From Gammaproteobacteria bacterium (GTDB lineage: Bacteria; Pseudomonadota; Gammaproteobacteria; Xanthomonadales; Wenzhouxiangellaceae): a stretch of 56,650 nt of DNA. The position numbers and the translations under genes were made by a program. The notes beneath the pieces are model-generated. The model saw nothing but the letters and a program-made list of their open reading frames with translations, did not search any database and had not been told where the DNA came from. The stretch's first letter is position 1; each line of letters starts with the position of its first letter. The DNA is taken from NCBI GenBank assembly GCA_018819105.1, contig JAHJQV010000031.1, forward strand, positions 1-56,650, written 5' to 3'. Shown piece after piece: positions 10,393-20,021 of this stretch.

Positions 10393-11696
10393 GCTGCCAC
10401 CCCCGGAGCCTGTTCCACCAGCGAATGGCCGTGTTCTATGTAGTATTCAAATTCGTCCCAGAAATGCCTGAGCATGCCCTGCACCGGCCAGGCGGCGGCT
10501 TCACCGAAGGCACAGATGGTGTGGCCTTCGATCTGGCCGGCGGCGGCGCGCAGCAGATCCAGATCACTGCGCTGTGCCTGTCCGGCAAGAATGCGCTGCA
10601 GCACCCGGTACATCCAGCCGGTGCCTTCCCGACACGGTGTGCACTGGCCGCAGCTCTCGGCCATGTAAAAACGCGCGATGCGGGCACACATATTGACCAT
10701 GCAGGTGGTTTCGTCCATCACCACCACCGCACCTGAACCCAGCCCGGAACCGGCCTTGGACAGGGCGTCGAAATCCATGGTCAGCGCCATCATCGTGTCT
10801 GCCGGCAACACCGGCATGGACGAGCCGCCGGGAATCACCGCCTTCAGCCTGCGGCCCTGCCAGACGCCACCGGCCATTTCCAGCAGCTCGGCAAACGGCG
10901 TGCCCAGCGGCACTTCGTAATTGCCGGGCCTGGCCACATGTCCGGACACGGAAAAGGTTTTCGGACCACCATTGTTCGGCTTGCCGATGTTGAGAAACCA
11001 GTCGGCGCCGTGGCGCAGAATCGCCGGCACTGACGCCAGCGTTTCGGTGTTGTTGATCGTGGTCGGCTTGCCATAGATGCCGAAATTGGCCGGAAACGGC
11101 GGCTTGAATCGCGGCAGGCCTTTCTTGCCTTCCAGTGATTCCATGAGCGCGGTTTCCTCGCCACAGATGTAGGCACCGGCACCGAGCAGGTTGTGGATGT
11201 CGATATCGATGCCCGAGCCCATCACGTCCTTGCCCAGATAGCCGGCCGCATAGGCTTCCGCCAGTGCCTGTTCAATGCGCTCGAACGGCTCATGATGAAA
11301 TTCTCCGCGCAGGTAGTTGTAGGCCACGCTGGCGCCCATGGCGTAGGCGGCGATGGCCATGCCTTCGATCACCGCGTGCGGATTAAAGCGCAGGATGTCG
11401 CGGTCATGGCAGGTGCCCGGTTCGGATTCATCGGAATTGCACAACAGGTACTTCTGTCCGGGAGCCGAGCGCGGCATAAAACTCCATTTCAGCCCGGTGG
11501 GAAAACCGGCACCACCGCGGCCACGCAGGGCCGAAGCCTTGACCGTCTCGATGATGTCTTCCTGCGGGGTCTTGTTCTTGACCACATTTTCCCAGGCCTG
11601 ATAACCATCACGCTGCCGGTACGAGGCCAGCGTCCATGGTTCCGGATCGGTGTTGCGGTCAAAATTGAAACAGACATTGTGTGCAGACATATCCAT
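10389..11696 (-). CDS. nuoF: NADH-quinone oxidoreductase subunit F
   Basis: NADH-binding flavoprotein subunit of complex I, 435 residues. The FMN/NADH glycine-rich loop [10 protein letters not shown] is at residues 59-68. A second conserved block reads [16 protein letters not shown]. The [4Fe-4S] cluster N3 ligands are in [12 protein letters not shown] with a fourth cysteine in TICAFGE. Two further in-frame starts exist (TTG at 11699, ATG at 11690). I chose the ATG at 11696, which overlaps the nuoE stop codon as TGATG. Confidence 0.96.
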   Translation of the reverse strand: MDMSAHNVCFNFDRNTDPEPWTLASYRQRDGYQAWENVVKNKTPQEDIIETVKASALRGRGGAGFPTGLKWSFMPRSAPGQKYLLCNSDESEPGTCHDRDILRFNPHAVIEGMAIAAYAMGASVAYNYLRGEFHHEPFERIEQALAEAYAAGYLGKDVMGSGIDIDIHNLLGAGAYICGEETALMESLEGKKGLPRFKPPFPANFGIYGKPTTINNTETLASVPAILRHGADWFLNIGKPNNGGPKTFSVSGHVARPGNYEVPLGTPFAELLEMAGGVWQGRRLKAVIPGGSSMPVLPADTMMALTMDFDALSKAGSGLGSGAVVVMDETTCMVNMCARIARFYMAESCGQCTPCREGTGWMYRVLQRILAGQAQRSDLDLLRAAAGQIEGHTICAFGEAAAWPVQGMLRHFWDEFEYYIEHGHSLVEQAPGVAA

Positions 11697-12262
11697 CAAT
11701 CCTGCTCGTCGTCGGTGGCAGCGCTGTCGGATGGTGACAGCCCGGCCAGAATCTCGTCAATGCGTGCTGGCGTGAGGTTTTCGTGGTAATGGCCGTCGAC
11801 AATCATCACCGGCGCACCGCAGCAGGCGGCCACGCATTCTTCCTCGATCTTCAGCGTGACGCGGCCATCGGCGGTGGTCTGGCCCAGCTTGATGCCGAGC
11901 TGCTGCTCGACGTAGGCCACCGTTTCCCCGGCCCCACGCAGCATGCAGGAAATGTTGGTGCAGATCGATATCTTGTGGCGGCCAACCGGCTCGGTTTCGA
12001 GCATGGAGTAGAACGAGGCCACCTCGTACACCCACACCGGCGGCACCTGCAGATACTCGGCCACGGCATCCATCTGCGCTGTGCTGAGCCAGCCGCTGCC
12101 ATGCTCCTGCAGCGTGAACAGCGCCTGGATGATGGCCGAGCGCTGACCCTGCGGTCCGTCCGGAAACTTGCCGCGCCAGTGATCGATGGCCGTGCGCTCG
12201 GCGTCACTGAGCTGGTAGCCCGCTGCAGAGCCTGCAGCCATGCTTGCACTACCCTGGCTCAT
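11696..12262 (-). CDS. nuoE: NADH-quinone oxidoreductase subunit E
   Basis: Thioredoxin-like [2Fe-2S] subunit (cluster N1a) of the NADH-input module, 188 residues. Cluster ligands are visible as C101 and C106 (CTNISC) and the later pair in [11 protein letters not shown] around residues 143-148. A conserved [10 protein letters not shown] segment precedes them. The last 15 residues are an acidic Ser/Asp-rich tail. The start codon overlaps the nuoD stop codon by four bases. Confidence 0.95.
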   Translation of the reverse strand: MSQGSASMAAGSAAGYQLSDAERTAIDHWRGKFPDGPQGQRSAIIQALFTLQEHGSGWLSTAQMDAVAEYLQVPPVWVYEVASFYSMLETEPVGRHKISICTNISCMLRGAGETVAYVEQQLGIKLGQTTADGRVTLKIEEECVAACCGAPVMIVDGHYHENLTPARIDEILAGLSPSDSAATDDEQD

Positions 12263-13512
12263 CGGTCTATCTCGCCCAGTACGATGTCCTGGGTGCCGAT
12301 GATCGCCGGCACATCGGCCAGCATGTGGCCGCTGAGCATTTCATGCATGGAGGACAGATGCACGAAGCCGGGCGCACGCAGATGCACGCGAAACGGCTTG
12401 TTGCTGGCATCAGACACCAGGTAGCAGCCGAATTCACCTTTCGGCGCTTCCACCGCGGCATAGGTCTCGCCTTCCGGCACGATGTAGCCTTCGGTGAACA
12501 GTTTGAAGTGATGGATCATCGCTTCCATGTCCTCTTTCATCTCTTCCCGCGTTGGTGGCACGACCTTGAAGTTCTTCGGCATCACCGTGCCAGGGTGCTC
12601 GCGCAGCCAGGCAATGCACTGCTTGATGATGCGGTTGGACTGGCGCATTTCCTCGATGCGCACCAGATAGCGGTCATAGCAGTCGCCATTGACCCCGACC
12701 ACGATGTCGAAATCGACCTCGTCATAACAGGCGTAGGGCTGCTGCTTGCGCAGATCCCACTGCACCCCCGAGCCGCGCAGCATGGGACCGCTGAAGCCCA
12801 GCTGCAAGGCACGCTCGGGCGATACGGTGCCGATGCCCACGGTGCGTTGCTTCCAGATGCGGTTGTCGGTCAGCAGGGTTTCATAATCATCGACCTTGCT
12901 GTCGAAGTCGTCACAGAAATGCTGCAGAAAATCCAGCAGTGAGCCTTCCCGCCAGGCATTCACCCGCTGCAGGTCCTTGCCTTTGGTCCAGCGGGTTTCC
13001 TGGCGCTTCGGCATCTGCGCCGGCAGATCGCGGTAAACCCCGCCGGGACGGTAATAGGTGGCATGCATGCGTGCACCGCTGACCGCCTCATAGCAGTCCA
13101 TCAGCTGTTCGCGCTCGCGGAAGGCATACAGAAACATGGTCATCGCACCCAGATCCAGCCCATTGGTGCCCACCCACAGCAGGTGATTGAGGATGCGGGT
13201 GATCTCATCAAACATGGTGCGGATGTACTGTGCACGCTTTGGCACTGCAATGCCGATCAGCTGCTCGATGGCACGCACATAGGCGTGCTCATTGCACATC
13301 ATGGAGACGTAGTCGAGCCGATCCATGTAGCCGATGGAATGATTGAACGGCTTCGATTCGGCGAGCTTTTCCGTCGCCCGGTGCAACAGGCCGATGTGCG
13401 GATCAGCCCGCACCACGGTCTCGCCATCCAGCTCCAGAATCAGCCGCAGCACACCGTGCGCAGCCGGATGCTGGGGACCAAAGTTCATGGTGTAGTTGCG
13501 TATCTCAGCCAT
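12259..13512 (-). CDS. nuoD: NADH-quinone oxidoreductase subunit D
   Basis: 49-kDa quinone-site subunit of complex I, related to [NiFe]-hydrogenase large subunits. 417 residues, the typical length for stand-alone NuoD. The N-terminal hallmark [13 protein letters not shown] lies near residues 12-24 and forms part of the quinone pocket. A longer frame starts at 13524. The ATG at 13512 gives the standard N-terminus [16 protein letters not shown], so I prefer it. NuoC is a separate gene here, unlike the NuoCD fusion of E. coli. Confidence 0.95.
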   Translation of the reverse strand: MAEIRNYTMNFGPQHPAAHGVLRLILELDGETVVRADPHIGLLHRATEKLAESKPFNHSIGYMDRLDYVSMMCNEHAYVRAIEQLIGIAVPKRAQYIRTMFDEITRILNHLLWVGTNGLDLGAMTMFLYAFREREQLMDCYEAVSGARMHATYYRPGGVYRDLPAQMPKRQETRWTKGKDLQRVNAWREGSLLDFLQHFCDDFDSKVDDYETLLTDNRIWKQRTVGIGTVSPERALQLGFSGPMLRGSGVQWDLRKQQPYACYDEVDFDIVVGVNGDCYDRYLVRIEEMRQSNRIIKQCIAWLREHPGTVMPKNFKVVPPTREEMKEDMEAMIHHFKLFTEGYIVPEGETYAAVEAPKGEFGCYLVSDASNKPFRVHLRAPGFVHLSSMHEMLSGHMLADVPAIIGTQDIVLGEIDR

Positions 13513-13554
13513 GCCAGCCCGCATTGTCCGAATGTTTTCTGTGACGCATCATGC

Positions 13555-14289
13555 TCAGGCCTCCTGTTCCTGATTGCCGCTGCTGCTGCGATCAGGCTGC
13601 ACATAACGCGAATCCCGCCGCACCACCCTGGGCACGGTGACCCGTGGTTCGATTTCCACCGTGTCATAGACCACCCGGCGCTGCTCTTCGTCATAGCGCA
13701 CGGTGACATTGCCGATGAGCGGAAAATCCTTGCGGAACGGGTGGCCGACAAAACCGTAATCGGTGAGAATCCGGCGCAGATCCGGATGGCCTTCAAACAC
13801 GATGCCGAACAGGTCAAACGCTTCCCGCTCGTACCAGTTGGCGCTGTTCCACACCTCCACCAGCGAGGGCAACAAGGGCATAGGCTGAAGTGGCGGGAAG
13901 CAGCGCAGACGCAGGCGGCGATTGTGCTGCAGCGACAACAGTTGCACCACCACGGCAAAGCGGTTTTCGACCTCGGCGGCTTCCGGCCGGTGCGCCCAGT
14001 CAAACCGTCCCGGGCCCAAGGCATCCACACCACGGCTGTAACCTTCGCTGGTGGCCTGTTCGGTCTCCCATTCGTCGTTGCCGTAGCCCAGATAATCGAC
14101 GCCGCACAGGTCAATCAGCTGGGCAAAGGCAAAGCGCTCGTCATCACGCAGCTTCAGCGCCACGCTTTGCCAGTGCTGTACCGGCACTGTCACGGTGAGC
14201 TGACCGATCGGGTTGCAGCTGGTGCTAACCTTATGTTCGGCCAGCACTTCCTGCAACAGCTGTTCCAGGCTTGGCGTCGTTTCATTCAT
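13555..14289 (-). CDS. nuoC: NADH-quinone oxidoreductase subunit C
   Basis: 30-kDa peripheral-arm subunit of complex I, about 244 residues. The family block is visible near the C-terminus ([20 protein letters not shown] followed by [20 protein letters not shown]). The tail rich in Ser and Gln after VQPD is variable. I use the ATG at 14289. A TTG at 14325 would add 12 residues and leave nine bases after nuoB, so the exact start is uncertain. Confidence 0.93.
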   Translation of the reverse strand: MNETTPSLEQLLQEVLAEHKVSTSCNPIGQLTVTVPVQHWQSVALKLRDDERFAFAQLIDLCGVDYLGYGNDEWETEQATSEGYSRGVDALGPGRFDWAHRPEAAEVENRFAVVVQLLSLQHNRRLRLRCFPPLQPMPLLPSLVEVWNSANWYEREAFDLFGIVFEGHPDLRRILTDYGFVGHPFRKDFPLIGNVTVRYDEEQRRVVYDTVEIEPRVTVPRVVRRDSRYVQPDRSSSGNQEQEA

Positions 14290-14334
14290 GACAGGTGCTG
14301 CACGGGCTGTGACCAATGATTGCAAACATGCTGA

Positions 14335-14889
14335 TCAGCCCTTTGCGCCGGAGCTGAAAAAGGTGTTGGTGCGGCGAATTTTCTTCTGCAGCTGCAAAAT
14401 GCCATACACCAGCGCTTCCGCGGTGGGCGGGCAGCCGGGCACATAAATGTCGACCGGCACGATGCGGTCGCAGCCGCGGGTGACCGCATAAGAGTAGTGA
14501 TAATAGCCACCACCGTTGGCGCAGGAGCCCATGGAAATGACCCATTTCGGATCCGCCATCTGATCGTAGACCTTGCGCAATGCCGGTGCCATCTTGTTCA
14601 CCAGGGTGCCGGCCACAATCATGACGTCGGATTGCCGTGGACTCGGACGGAACACCACGCCGAAGCGGTCCAGGTCATAGCGCGCGGCACCGGCATGCAT
14701 CATTTCCACGGCACAACAGGCCAGACCGAACGTCACCGGCCACATCGATCCGGTGCGTGCCCAGTTGATCAGTGCATCGGCCGAGGTGGTGGCAAAACCG
14801 CGATTAAGCAGCGGGTTGTGATCGGCATCCGGTCGCAGGATGTCGTCCACCGCGTTCATCGGCATGGGTTCGTTGGCGGCCGCTACCAT
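14335..14889 (-). CDS. nuoB: NADH-quinone oxidoreductase subunit B
   Basis: Subunit carrying cluster N2, the last iron-sulfur centre before quinone. 184 residues. Ligand cysteines are in [20 protein letters not shown] and [14 protein letters not shown]. The ATG at 14889 overlaps the nuoA stop codon by seven bases and has AGGAG eight bases upstream, so it is preferred over the in-frame start at 14910. Confidence 0.96.
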   Translation of the reverse strand: MVAAANEPMPMNAVDDILRPDADHNPLLNRGFATTSADALINWARTGSMWPVTFGLACCAVEMMHAGAARYDLDRFGVVFRPSPRQSDVMIVAGTLVNKMAPALRKVYDQMADPKWVISMGSCANGGGYYHYSYAVTRGCDRIVPVDIYVPGCPPTAEALVYGILQLQKKIRRTNTFFSSGAKG

Positions 14890-15236
14890 TCCAGCGCTCC
14901 TTTCTTCCATTCGTAAATGAAACCGACCACGAGCAGGCCAAGAAACACCATCATGGCCCAGAAGCCGGTCCAGCCAATCTGCTCCAGCACCACGGCCCAG
15001 GGAAACAGAAAGGCGATTTCCAGATCGAAAATGATGAACAGAATGGCGACCAGGTAGTAACGCACATCAAACTTCATGCGCGCGTCCTCGAAGGCCTCGA
15101 AACCGCATTCGTAGGCAGACAGCTTTTCGTCGTCCGGCCGTTTTGGCCCCAGCACGGAACCGATGACCACCAGCGCCGCACCCATGCCAGCGGCGATGAT
15201 CAGAAACAACAGGATTGGCCAGTATTCATTGAGCAT
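14883..15236 (-). CDS. nuoA: NADH-quinone oxidoreductase subunit A
   Basis: Small three-helix membrane subunit at the arm junction, 117 residues. The conserved loop [21 protein letters not shown] contains the redox-sensitive cysteine, and a second conserved stretch reads [20 protein letters not shown]. This is the first gene of the 14-gene nuo operon. The 252 bases between it and the upstream tRNA-Leu hold no gene that I can see and presumably contain its promoter. I could not identify convincing hexamers there. Confidence 0.96.
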   Translation of the reverse strand: MLNEYWPILLFLIIAAGMGAALVVIGSVLGPKRPDDEKLSAYECGFEAFEDARMKFDVRYYLVAILFIIFDLEIAFLFPWAVVLEQIGWTGFWAMMVFLGLLVVGFIYEWKKGALEW

Positions 15237-15488
15237 ATTGGTCTGTCACCAGGCTTTCAGTTAGCGCCTGCGAAAAACCGCAACAAGTGCCGGCTTTTCC
15301 GGGCGTGGTGCCGCACCATGCGGCAACATTGATCTGTGATGCATGTGATCTTTCTGTCCGGCAAGCGCTGTGGATGGCGTCAAGTTACGCCAGCCGGCAA
15401 GCCACCGCGCAGCGTGCATGGTAGACACACACTTGCCAGCACGGGCCAGCAAAGCCAGTGCTTGAGCGTGACCATCCATCGATTGCTA

Positions 15489-15573
15489 TGGTGCCGAAGG
15501 CCGGACTCGAACCGGCACGGCTTGCGCCACTGCCCCCTCAAGACAGCGTGTCTACCAATTCCACCACTTCGGC
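15489..15573 (-). tRNA. tRNA-Leu (GAG)
   Basis: An 85-base class II tRNA with encoded CCA. The acceptor stem is GCCGAAG/CTTCGGC. The anticodon loop TTGAGGG is closed by CTGTC/GGCAG, giving anticodon GAG. The long variable arm is typical of leucine tRNAs. It sits between secG and nuoA, a placement seen in many gammaproteobacteria. Confidence 0.96.
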
Positions 15574-15616
15574 AAATCGTTGGTCACTTCGTTCCGTTCA
15601 GCCCCACAGGCTGCGC

Positions 15617-16132
15617 TCAGCCACCGTTGTCGTCATCTGCGCCCTGCCCGCTGGCAGCATCGTCTGCTGTCGCCATGTCAGCGTCGGCGGCTGGCAGATC
15701 CTGGTCTGCGTCTGTACCGCTCAGTGCTGCGTCGTCGACGACCGGCAGGTCATCGGCGCTGAGCATGTCCTGGCTGACTTCTGGCGCTTCAGTCTGCGCC
15801 GCATCCGGCACCGGCTGGTCCGTATTCATGCCGTCCATGCCACTGTCCATAACGCTGTCCATAACACTGTTTTGGGAGTTGTCGGTGATGCCCACGCCGC
15901 GCGACACCATGACCGCCATGGCCAGCGCGATGGCGAAGAACATGGCCGCCATCACGCCGGTGGTGCGGGTCAGAAACGAAGCCGAGCCGCGTGCGCCAAA
16001 TACCGTGCCTGAGGCACCGCTGCCAAACGCCGCCCCGGTGGTGGCACCGGCACCGCGCTGCAGCAGTATGAGCGCGATCATGCCGATGGCAATGAGCACC
16101 AGAACAATGGTCAAGATGGTCAAAATATCCAT
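15617..16132 (-). CDS. secG: protein-export translocase subunit SecG
   Basis: Small SecYEG translocon subunit in the inner membrane. Residues 1-25 form the first helix (DILTILTIVLVLIAIGMIAL). The conserved loop LLQRGAGATTGAAFGSGASG TVFG follows, and the second helix spans about residues 57-77. At 171 residues it is much longer than the usual 75-130. The last 90 residues are a very acidic Asp/Ala-rich tail with near-repeated VMDSVMDSGMDGM. The core is clearly SecG; the tail is variable in the family and its role is unknown. It follows tpiA after 107 bases. Confidence 0.93.
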   Translation of the reverse strand: MDILTILTIVLVLIAIGMIALILLQRGAGATTGAAFGSGASGTVFGARGSASFLTRTTGVMAAMFFAIALAMAVMVSRGVGITDNSQNSVMDSVMDSGMDGMNTDQPVPDAAQTEAPEVSQDMLSADDLPVVDDAALSGTDADQDLPAADADMATADDAASGQGADDDNGG

Positions 16133-16239
16133 AACTTCTAACTGGTTAGCGGCCTGCTCGGCAGACGGACTTGGCGTCGGCGGAAAACACGGCCTGGGTA
16201 TTGTAAGCGGATGGCGCTGTCGCCTTGCGCGGCATGCTC

Positions 16240-17016
16240 TCAGCCGGCACGGCAGATTCCAAGAAACTGCTCCACCTGCAGAGAGGCACCGCCGATCAGC
16301 CCGCCATCAATGTCCGTCTGGGCAAACAAATCAGCGGCATTGTCAGCCTTGACACTGCCGCCGTAAAGTATTTGAACCTGACCCGCTATTCTAGCATCGA
16401 CTGCAGCAATTGTCTGCCTGATGTAGGCATGAACCTCTTGCGCCTGCTCCGGGCTGGCGGTCTTGCCGGTGCCTATCGCCCAGAGCGGCTCATAGGCCAG
16501 CACGGCATTGCCCAGTGCCGCAACCCCGGCGCGATCCAGCACCGCCTGCAGTTGGCGCTTGACGATGACTTCGGTGAGCCCATTCTTGCGCTGTTTGGCC
16601 GATTCTCCCATGCACAGAATCGGCCTCAACCCGGCACGCTGGGCGACGACAAACTTCTCCGCCACCAGGTCGTCATCCTCACCGTGCAACTCGCGCCGCT
16701 CCGAGTGCCCGACCAGCACGTACTCGCAACCGACCTCGGCCAGCATCGCCGCAGAGACCTCGCCGGTGTGCGCGCCCTGCTCGTGGGCACTGAGATTCTG
16801 CGCGCCCAGCAGCAGTGGCTGATCCTGAATCAGGGATTCTGCCAGCGTCAGGTACGGGAATGGCGGCAGCAGCAGCACATCGGTGTTGGCCGGCAGATCA
16901 GATTCATCGAGCAGATTGCTGATCATGTTGCGCAACAGCGCTGCCGTGCCGTTCATCTTCCAGTTGCCGGCCACCAGGTGGCGACGTTCGGCTTGATCTT
17001 GCTGCGCGTTCGGCAT
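16240..17016 (-). CDS. tpiA: triosephosphate isomerase
   Basis: Interconverts dihydroxyacetone phosphate and glyceraldehyde 3-phosphate in glycolysis and gluconeogenesis. 258 residues, a complete TIM barrel. Catalytic residues are visible: Lys20 in GNWKMNG, His104 in GHSERR, Glu176 in AYEPLWAIGTG, and the phosphate-binding loop GGSVKADN near the C-terminus. Starts at 17016 and 17025 are both possible; the frame extending to 17091 has no family similarity. It heads the tpiA-secG-tRNA-nuo block and is divergent from the SDR gene. Confidence 0.96.
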   Translation of the reverse strand: MPNAQQDQAERRHLVAGNWKMNGTAALLRNMISNLLDESDLPANTDVLLLPPFPYLTLAESLIQDQPLLLGAQNLSAHEQGAHTGEVSAAMLAEVGCEYVLVGHSERRELHGEDDDLVAEKFVVAQRAGLRPILCMGESAKQRKNGLTEVIVKRQLQAVLDRAGVAALGNAVLAYEPLWAIGTGKTASPEQAQEVHAYIRQTIAAVDARIAGQVQILYGGSVKADNAADLFAQTDIDGGLIGGASLQVEQFLGICRAG

Positions 17017-17287
17017 AATGTACATCCAGTTGCAATGTGATTCGATGCTGGGCAGTTGCAGTCGCCGGCATGTCTGGCTGCACCGGGACAAGCCGCAGCA
17101 GAGAGCCTGACACCAGGCATGGCATCCGGCTGCGGGCAGTGCCGTGACCGGCAGCTGTCAAGGCAGGCCATTTTATCCGACCCGCGATCGAGTTGCCACG
17201 CAAGCAATCATGTAACGTGACCGCACAAGTCAATGACCGCCATTGCCGCAAGCACCAGCCCAATCATCCACCAAGCAGAGTGAGCCC

Positions 17288-18133
17288 ATGAATCAGGCCG
17301 TTTCCGCCAGCAAAGACAGCAGCCAAGGCAACACCTCAACCGCGCTGGTTACCGGTGCCTCGGCCGGCATCGGTGCCGAATTCGCCCGCCAGCTGGCGGC
17401 ACAGGGCCACGATCTGGTACTGACCGCCCGACGCCTGGATCGCTTGCAGCAACTGGCTGGCGAGTTGCAGCAGCAGCACAGCATCCGCGTGCACTGCATC
17501 GCCGCCGACCTGGCTGCCGCTGACGCGGTCAGCGAGCTGGTCAGCAAGATCGACGCGCAGCAACTGCACATCGACATCCTCATTAACAACGCCGGTTACG
17601 GTGTGCCCGGGCATCTGACCAGCGTGGACTGGACCGAACATCAGCGATTTATGCAAGTGCTGGTGCTGGCGGTGATCGAGCTCAGTTACCGACTGCTGCC
17701 GGGCATGCAGCAGCGTGGCTTCGGTGGCATCATCAACGTCGCCTCACTGGCCGGCCTGGTGCCGGGCACTGCCAGTCACACACTGTATTCGGCCAGCAAG
17801 GCCTTTCTCATCCGCCTGTCTGAATCGCTGGCGCTGGAGAATGAACAGCACGGCATCCGCGTGCAGGCGCTGTGTCCGGGTTTTACCTACAGCGAGTTCC
17901 ATGATGTCACCGGCAGCCGCGAACTGGTGTCACAGATGCCGGATTACATGTGGTTGCAGGCCGAGCATGTGGTGCGCATTTCGCTTGCGGCGCTGGTGCA
18001 GGACAAACCGCCGGTGCTGGTGGTGCCGGGGCGCATCAACCGCACGCTGGCGCGCATCGCCGCCTGGCTGCCGCACCGACGCGCCCTGAACCTGGTGCGC
18101 CAGCGCAGCCGCAAGTACCGGCAGCAGGAATAG
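17288..18133 (+). CDS. SDR-family NAD(P)-dependent oxidoreductase
   Basis: Classical short-chain dehydrogenase, 281 residues. The cofactor loop TGASAGIG is at residues 22-29, NNAG at 100-103, the catalytic Ser153 in NVASL, and Tyr167/Lys171 in YSASK. TARR after the second strand suggests NADP(H) preference. The C-terminal tail is strongly basic (RRALNLVRQRSRKYR). The start at 17288 has GAGTGAG just upstream. The substrate cannot be told from sequence. It is divergent from tpiA and stands alone; the 270 bases between them hold no gene that I can see. Confidence 0.92.
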   Translation: MNQAVSASKDSSQGNTSTALVTGASAGIGAEFARQLAAQGHDLVLTARRLDRLQQLAGELQQQHSIRVHCIAADLAAADAVSELVSKIDAQQLHIDILINNAGYGVPGHLTSVDWTEHQRFMQVLVLAVIELSYRLLPGMQQRGFGGIINVASLAGLVPGTASHTLYSASKAFLIRLSESLALENEQHGIRVQALCPGFTYSEFHDVTGSRELVSQMPDYMWLQAEHVVRISLAALVQDKPPVLVVPGRINRTLARIAAWLPHRRALNLVRQRSRKYRQQE

Positions 18134-18220
18134 CTGGCCTCTGCCGGCTTGTTGATCTATGCCTGCAACTGCATTGGACACAGCCGCGTGTTCCCGGCCG
18201 TATGAGGAAAAGAGCCGCTC

Positions 18221-19123
18221 TCAATCATAATTCAGGCGAAAGAAATCCGTGCGCGTCACGGTGAGAACATCATCAATACCGATCAAGGAAAATCTCGAGT
18301 CAGTGATACTGTCGAACTCAACACCAAAGCCTTGCATCGGACCAGCAGAAAAACTCAAAGAACAGTTCGGCGCTTGTTCCGAGCCCCGAACGAAATCGCA
18401 ACTGATCACCGGATCAACTGCAGTGAATGCCAAGCCCTCCAACACCGGGTAGCTGACGGTCAGAAACACATCGCCGGTGTCTGCATCGGGAAATCTGCTT
18501 ACTGTTCGATCGCCTACAACAACAATGCTGGAAAAATCCTGACTGCTGCTGCCAAAGCCAGAGCCCTGAGTGCTGACGCTCAGCCAGATCCCGGTCAAAT
18601 TCGGCAAAAACAGATTCGGCTGCTCGGGGTCAAACGCAAATGCAGGATTGCCCCAGTAGGCTGGGAATATCTTGACGGGTTCGTTGTCATCGACGCTGAA
18701 CGTGGCCTGACTGCGACCACTGAACTCCAGCCTGATCTGAGCAACCTCGTCGGTCACCGGATCAGCCACATCGGCCTCGGCACAGTCCAGAATGCAGCCT
18801 CCTGCCGTGGTCTGCCGCAATGGTGACTCCAACAGCCAGCCATTCTGAAGTCCATCGTCGCCAATGACTGGCTGCAGCTGACCACTGAAGATCAGCCAGA
18901 CATTGTCACCGGCAGCATCGGCACCAAAATAGGCACCGGCCAGAATGCCGTTCTGCACCTCCATAAAGAAGCCGGTTCTGGAGCCGTCTTTGGCATCCCA
19001 GGCACCGGTTTCAGGATAAGGGTTGAGCAGTAAGTCCAGATCCTGTCCTTGGGCATGCGCAACACAATGCAGGCAGCCCAGCAGTATCCACATCTCGAAT
19101 GAATAAGAAAGCAGGCGTTTCAT
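18221..19123 (-). CDS. secreted paralogue 3 of tandem family (unknown function)
   Basis: 300-residue exported protein of unknown function. The N-terminus is a signal peptide with a possible lipobox, ILLGC at residues 13-17. It shares a constant region with its two upstream neighbours, from LNPYPETGAWDA through the GCILDC cysteine pair to LFLPNLTG (about residues 32-180). The second half differs apart from a cysteine pair and the end TRTDFFRLNYD. The NPYPETGAWD...GFFMEVQNG...VWLIFSG spacing resembles a beta-rich domain common in secreted gammaproteobacterial proteins; that is inference. It is last in an operon led by a metalloprotease, nine bases after paralogue 2. A short AGAG/CTCT hairpin followed by TTTT just past the stop codon may end the transcript. 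Confidence 0.85.
   Translation of the reverse strand: MKRLLSYSFEMWILLGCLHCVAHAQGQDLDLLLNPYPETGAWDAKDGSRTGFFMEVQNGILAGAYFGADAAGDNVWLIFSGQLQPVIGDDGLQNGWLLESPLRQTTAGGCILDCAEADVADPVTDEVAQIRLEFSGRSQATFSVDDNEPVKIFPAYWGNPAFAFDPEQPNLFLPNLTGIWLSVSTQGSGFGSSSQDFSSIVVVGDRTVSRFPDADTGDVFLTVSYPVLEGLAFTAVDPVISCDFVRGSEQAPNCSLSFSAGPMQGFGVEFDSITDSRFSLIGIDDVLTVTRTDFFRLNYD
18595..19040 (-). repeat. tandem-paralogue constant segment, copy 3
   Basis: About 440 bases nearly identical to segments at 19486-19930 and 20426-20870, including at third codon positions. It encodes the N-terminal constant half of paralogue 3. Confidence 0.9.
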
Positions 19124-19132
19124 TTGCAGTGA

Positions 19133-20011
19133 TCAGTCATAATTAAGTCGGAAAAAATCTGTACGGGTCAAGGTGAGCGTGTCATCTGAGACCAGCCAAG
19201 TAAATCGGGAGTCAGAGATATCATTAATCCTGATGCCGGCAATGTCCATAGATATTGGCACCAAGCAAAGCGACGCAGTATCTATATTTCTAAAATATCT
19301 GCATAAAATATCCAGCCCTGAGAAGCTGCCTTTGATAATTGGGTACAGCACTTCCAAAAAGGCTTCCTCGTCTGCGGCATCAGGAAAGTTAGTGACCTGA
19401 CGTTCGCCGATTTCCATGATAAAAATATCCGAGTCAAATGCGTCAAATCGACCCTGCATCGTGCTCACCCCAACCCAAGTTCCGGTCAGATTCGGCAAAA
19501 ACAGATTAGGCTGCTCGGGATCAAAGGCAAATGCCGGATTGCCCCAGTAAGCTGGATATATATTAGTCGGCTCGCTGTCATCGATACTGAACGTGGCCTG
19601 ACTGCGACCGCTGAACGTCAGTGTGATCTGTGCTACCTCGTCGGTTACCGGATCAACCATATCGGCCTCGGCACAGTTCAGAATGCACCCCGCTGCGGTA
19701 GTCTGCCGTAATGGCGACTCCAACAGCCAGCCATTCTGCAGTCCATCGTCGCCAATGACTGGCTGCAGCTGACCACTGAAGATCAGCCAGACATTGTCAC
19801 CGGCAGCATCGGCACCAAAATAGGCACCGGCCATGATGCCGTTCTGCACCTCCATAAAGAAGCCGGTCCTGGAGCTGTCTTTGGCATCCCAGGCACCGGT
19901 TTCGGGATAGGGGTTGAATAGGAAATCCAGGCTTTGCTGAGACAGGGCGGTTTCATGAATGCACCCTAGCAGCAATAGCATTGAGATTGAATTGCGCCAT
20001 GAACGTTTCAT
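19133..20011 (-). CDS. secreted paralogue 2 of tandem family (unknown function)
   Basis: 292-residue exported protein of unknown function. The signal peptide has a lipobox-like LLLLGC (cysteine near residue 17), suggesting an outer-membrane lipoprotein. The constant region is nearly identical to that of paralogues 1 and 3. The variable second half keeps a cysteine pair (CRYFRNIDTASLC), DSRF and the end TRTDFFRLNYD. The ribosome site GAGGA lies about seven bases before the ATG. It sits 10 bases after paralogue 1, clearly in one operon. Confidence 0.85.
   Translation of the reverse strand: MKRSWRNSISMLLLLGCIHETALSQQSLDFLFNPYPETGAWDAKDSSRTGFFMEVQNGIMAGAYFGADAAGDNVWLIFSGQLQPVIGDDGLQNGWLLESPLRQTTAAGCILNCAEADMVDPVTDEVAQITLTFSGRSQATFSIDDSEPTNIYPAYWGNPAFAFDPEQPNLFLPNLTGTWVGVSTMQGRFDAFDSDIFIMEIGERQVTNFPDAADEEAFLEVLYPIIKGSFSGLDILCRYFRNIDTASLCLVPISMDIAGIRINDISDSRFTWLVSDDTLTLTRTDFFRLNYD
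19486..19930 (-). repeat. tandem-paralogue constant segment, copy 2
   Basis: About 440 bases nearly identical to 18595-19040 and 20426-20870. It encodes the constant half of paralogue 2. The flanking parts of the gene diverge strongly. Confidence 0.9.
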
Positions 20012-20021
20012 ATTTCAGTCC

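Noticed and set aside
15336-16352. 338-codon frame across tRNA-Leu(GAG) and secG
   Set aside because: It reads through a tRNA gene and the antisense of secG.
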